Shown in pieces: positions 32,905-34,002 of a DNA stretch of 34,002 bases (its first letter is position 1; the number at the start of each line of letters is the position of its first letter). The notes below the pieces were generated by a model. That model did not search any database and was not told the DNA's origin. It saw nothing but the letters and a program-made list of their open reading frames with translations. The stretch covers positions 1-34,002 of the forward strand of contig JAHFCT010000034.1 in NCBI GenBank assembly GCA_023249375.1. The letters run 5' to 3'. The translations under genes and the position numbers were made by a program. The DNA comes from Gemmatimonadota bacterium. GTDB taxonomy: Bacteria; Gemmatimonadota; Gemmatimonadetes; Gemmatimonadales; Gemmatimonadaceae.

Positions 32905-34002
32905 TCAGCCCTTCACCCGCTCCCCTTTCATCCGCTCCAGCGCCTCTCGCGCCTGCGGCACGAGCGCGCTGTCGGGCCACGTGAGGATCAGATGCTCGTA
33001 GCGTTCCGTGGCGCCGCCACGGTCGCCGCGACGCTGCAGGGCGCGCGCCCACTCGAGGTCAGCCTCGGGCGCTTCGGGCGATGTCGCATATTGCTCAACC
33101 AGACGCGTCCACAGCATGACCGCCCGCGTCTCATCGCGTCGAGCGCTGGCCACGCGAGCCGCGAGGCCAATCAGGAACGACGCGGCGTCGGGAACCGATG
33201 ACGCCGCGTGCTCAAACTCACGCGATGCCTGCGCCGAGTCGCCGCGCGCGAGGGCGAGGAAGGCAGCGCCAATCGCCGGCGTGCGCGCCTGCTTGGCGCG
33301 CGAGATGAACGCCAGCGCGGTGACGATCTCCGGCGACTTGTCCTCCGCGGTGCGCAGGCCGCGGCGCGCGCCGTCGAGATCGCCGTCGAAGAGCGCCAGC
33401 CAGCCCGACACCACGTCCTCGTCCTCGCCGCCACCCTGCGACGCGGCGCGCCGCGCCCGCGCGATGTCGCCGGCGCGGATCCATCCCCACGCCAGCGAGC
33501 GTGCAAAGAGACGCCGCTGGGCGTCGGTCACGCGAGCGCCGTATCGGGCGATCAACTGTTCGGCGTCCTGTGACTTCCCTTGCTCCGCCAAGCCACGCAC
33601 GCTGATGGGCAGCGCCTCAGCGGCAAACTGCGTGCTGTCGAGTGCCGGTGCAACGGCGATGGCAAGACGCAGTGCGCCCGCGGCGTCGCCACCCTCCAGA
33701 GCGGCCGACGCGGCGCGCAGCGCCAACGTTGCGTCGTGACGCACCTGATATGCCGCGATCAGCGCATCGCGTGCCGCCAGCGCACCACCGGCATGCATCG
33801 CTTCGTCGGCAAAGTCGATCCACAGTTGCGCGGTGCTATCGCTCGGCGGCAAGGTGCTGAGCGCGCGCCAGCCGTCGCGGGGAAAACCCCAGCGCAGCTC
33901 GAGCCAAGCTCGGGTGCGGGCGAGCGCGACCGTGGTGAGCGCGACCGTGGTGAGTGCGACTGCGGCGGGCGCGACCGTGGCGGGCGCAACCGTGGCGGGC
34001 GC
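32905..34002 (-). CDS. TPR-like repeat protein, 5' end beyond the window
   Basis: The frame is open from the right window edge to the stop at 32905, so the N-terminus is missing; at least 365 residues are visible. The first visible part is a pentapeptide-repeat stretch (A-P-A-T-V type), then WLELRWGFPRDGWRALSTLP, then Ala-rich helical pairs of TPR character (YQVRHDATLALRAASAALE, FLALARGDSAQASREFEHA, ADLEWARALQRRGDRGGATE). The end, YEHLILTWPDSALVPQAREA, resembles the outer-membrane assembly/TolA-binding TPR pattern. No enzymatic motif. A periplasmic or envelope scaffold role is likely but unproven. 178 bases separate it from the next gene, with no strong terminator. Confidence 0.72.
   Translation of the reverse strand, partial: APATVAPATVAPAAVALTTVALTTVALARTRAWLELRWGFPRDGWRALSTLPPSDSTAQLWIDFADEAMHAGGALAARDALIAAYQVRHDATLALRAASAALEGGDAAGALRLAIAVAPALDSTQFAAEALPISVRGLAEQGKSQDAEQLIARYGARVTDAQRRLFARSLAWGWIRAGDIARARRAASQGGGEDEDVVSGWLALFDGDLDGARRGLRTAEDKSPEIVTALAFISRAKQARTPAIGAAFLALARGDSAQASREFEHAASSVPDAASFLIGLAARVASARRDETRAVMLWTRLVEQYATSPEAPEADLEWARALQRRGDRGGATERYEHLILTWPDSALVPQAREALERMKGERVKG
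33925..34002. repeat. 15-bp tandem repeat in coding sequence at the window edge
   Basis: Five consecutive 15-base units (type CGCGACCGTGGTGAG or CGCGACCGTGGCGGG) plus the start of a sixth run to the edge. Two are identical. On the minus strand they encode five-residue units such as A-P-A-T-V and A-L-T-T-V. The array may continue outside the window. Confidence 0.85.

Overview
The window is high-GC bacterial DNA. Two SusC/SusD-type outer-membrane proteins, several secreted glycoside hydrolases, an S9-family secreted peptidase and abundant signal peptides on a high-GC background suggest a Gram-negative polysaccharide degrader. Gemmatimonadota is the most likely phylum. This is inferred from gene content and composition, because the window has no rRNA or other phylogenetic anchor.

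Layout. (1) Positions 2-5476: the 3' part of a LacZ-type GH2 beta-galactosidase, three small unrelated genes (SRPBCC/AHSA1 protein, four-helix membrane protein, SpoIIAA/STAS-like protein), then on the minus strand a GH53 endo-beta-1,4-galactanase whose export signal and Ig-like N-terminal domain lie in a different, overlapping frame (probable frameshift). (2) Positions 5562-9056: a TetR regulator divergent from an F420-reductase-like dinucleotide-binding oxidoreductase, with two perfect inverted repeats between them; a second AHSA1 protein; and a convergent exported TPR protein. (3) Positions 9340-20430, minus strand: an alpha-glucan utilisation locus in the order susC, susD, GH13 alpha-amylase lipoprotein, GH97 SusB-type alpha-glucosidase, and an exported six-hairpin-type glycosidase of unknown specificity. 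The proposed flow is: the surface amylase cuts alpha-glucan, SusD/SusC bind and import oligosaccharides, and the periplasmic GH97 releases glucose. A strong terminator-like hairpin lies inside the amylase signal-peptide codons directly after susD and may set the SusCD:enzyme ratio. (4) Positions 20907-24779: tRNA-Ser(UGA), an N-formylglutamate amidohydrolase downstream of a YfcC-type carrier, and a divergent S9 peptidase lipoprotein. (5) Positions 24784-27333: a long imperfect palindrome, tRNA-Ser(GCU) with terminator, gltX, and a LexA-like repressor that lacks both catalytic residues of self-cleavage. (6) Positions 27379-34002, minus strand: an exported TPR protein (cut by the window edge), a secreted protein of the type often mislabelled asparagine synthetase B, a DinG helicase with an N-terminal RadC-like JAB domain, a fumarylacetoacetate-hydrolase-family enzyme and a TonB-like single-pass protein.

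Points most worth a second look: the LexA homologue without its Ser-Lys dyad, the RadC-like/DinG fusion, the hairpin inside the amylase start, the dispersed palindromic repeat (12.1 kb and 24.8 kb, possibly 32.7 kb), and the split GH53 gene. I saw no CRISPR array, insertion sequence, integrase or phage gene.
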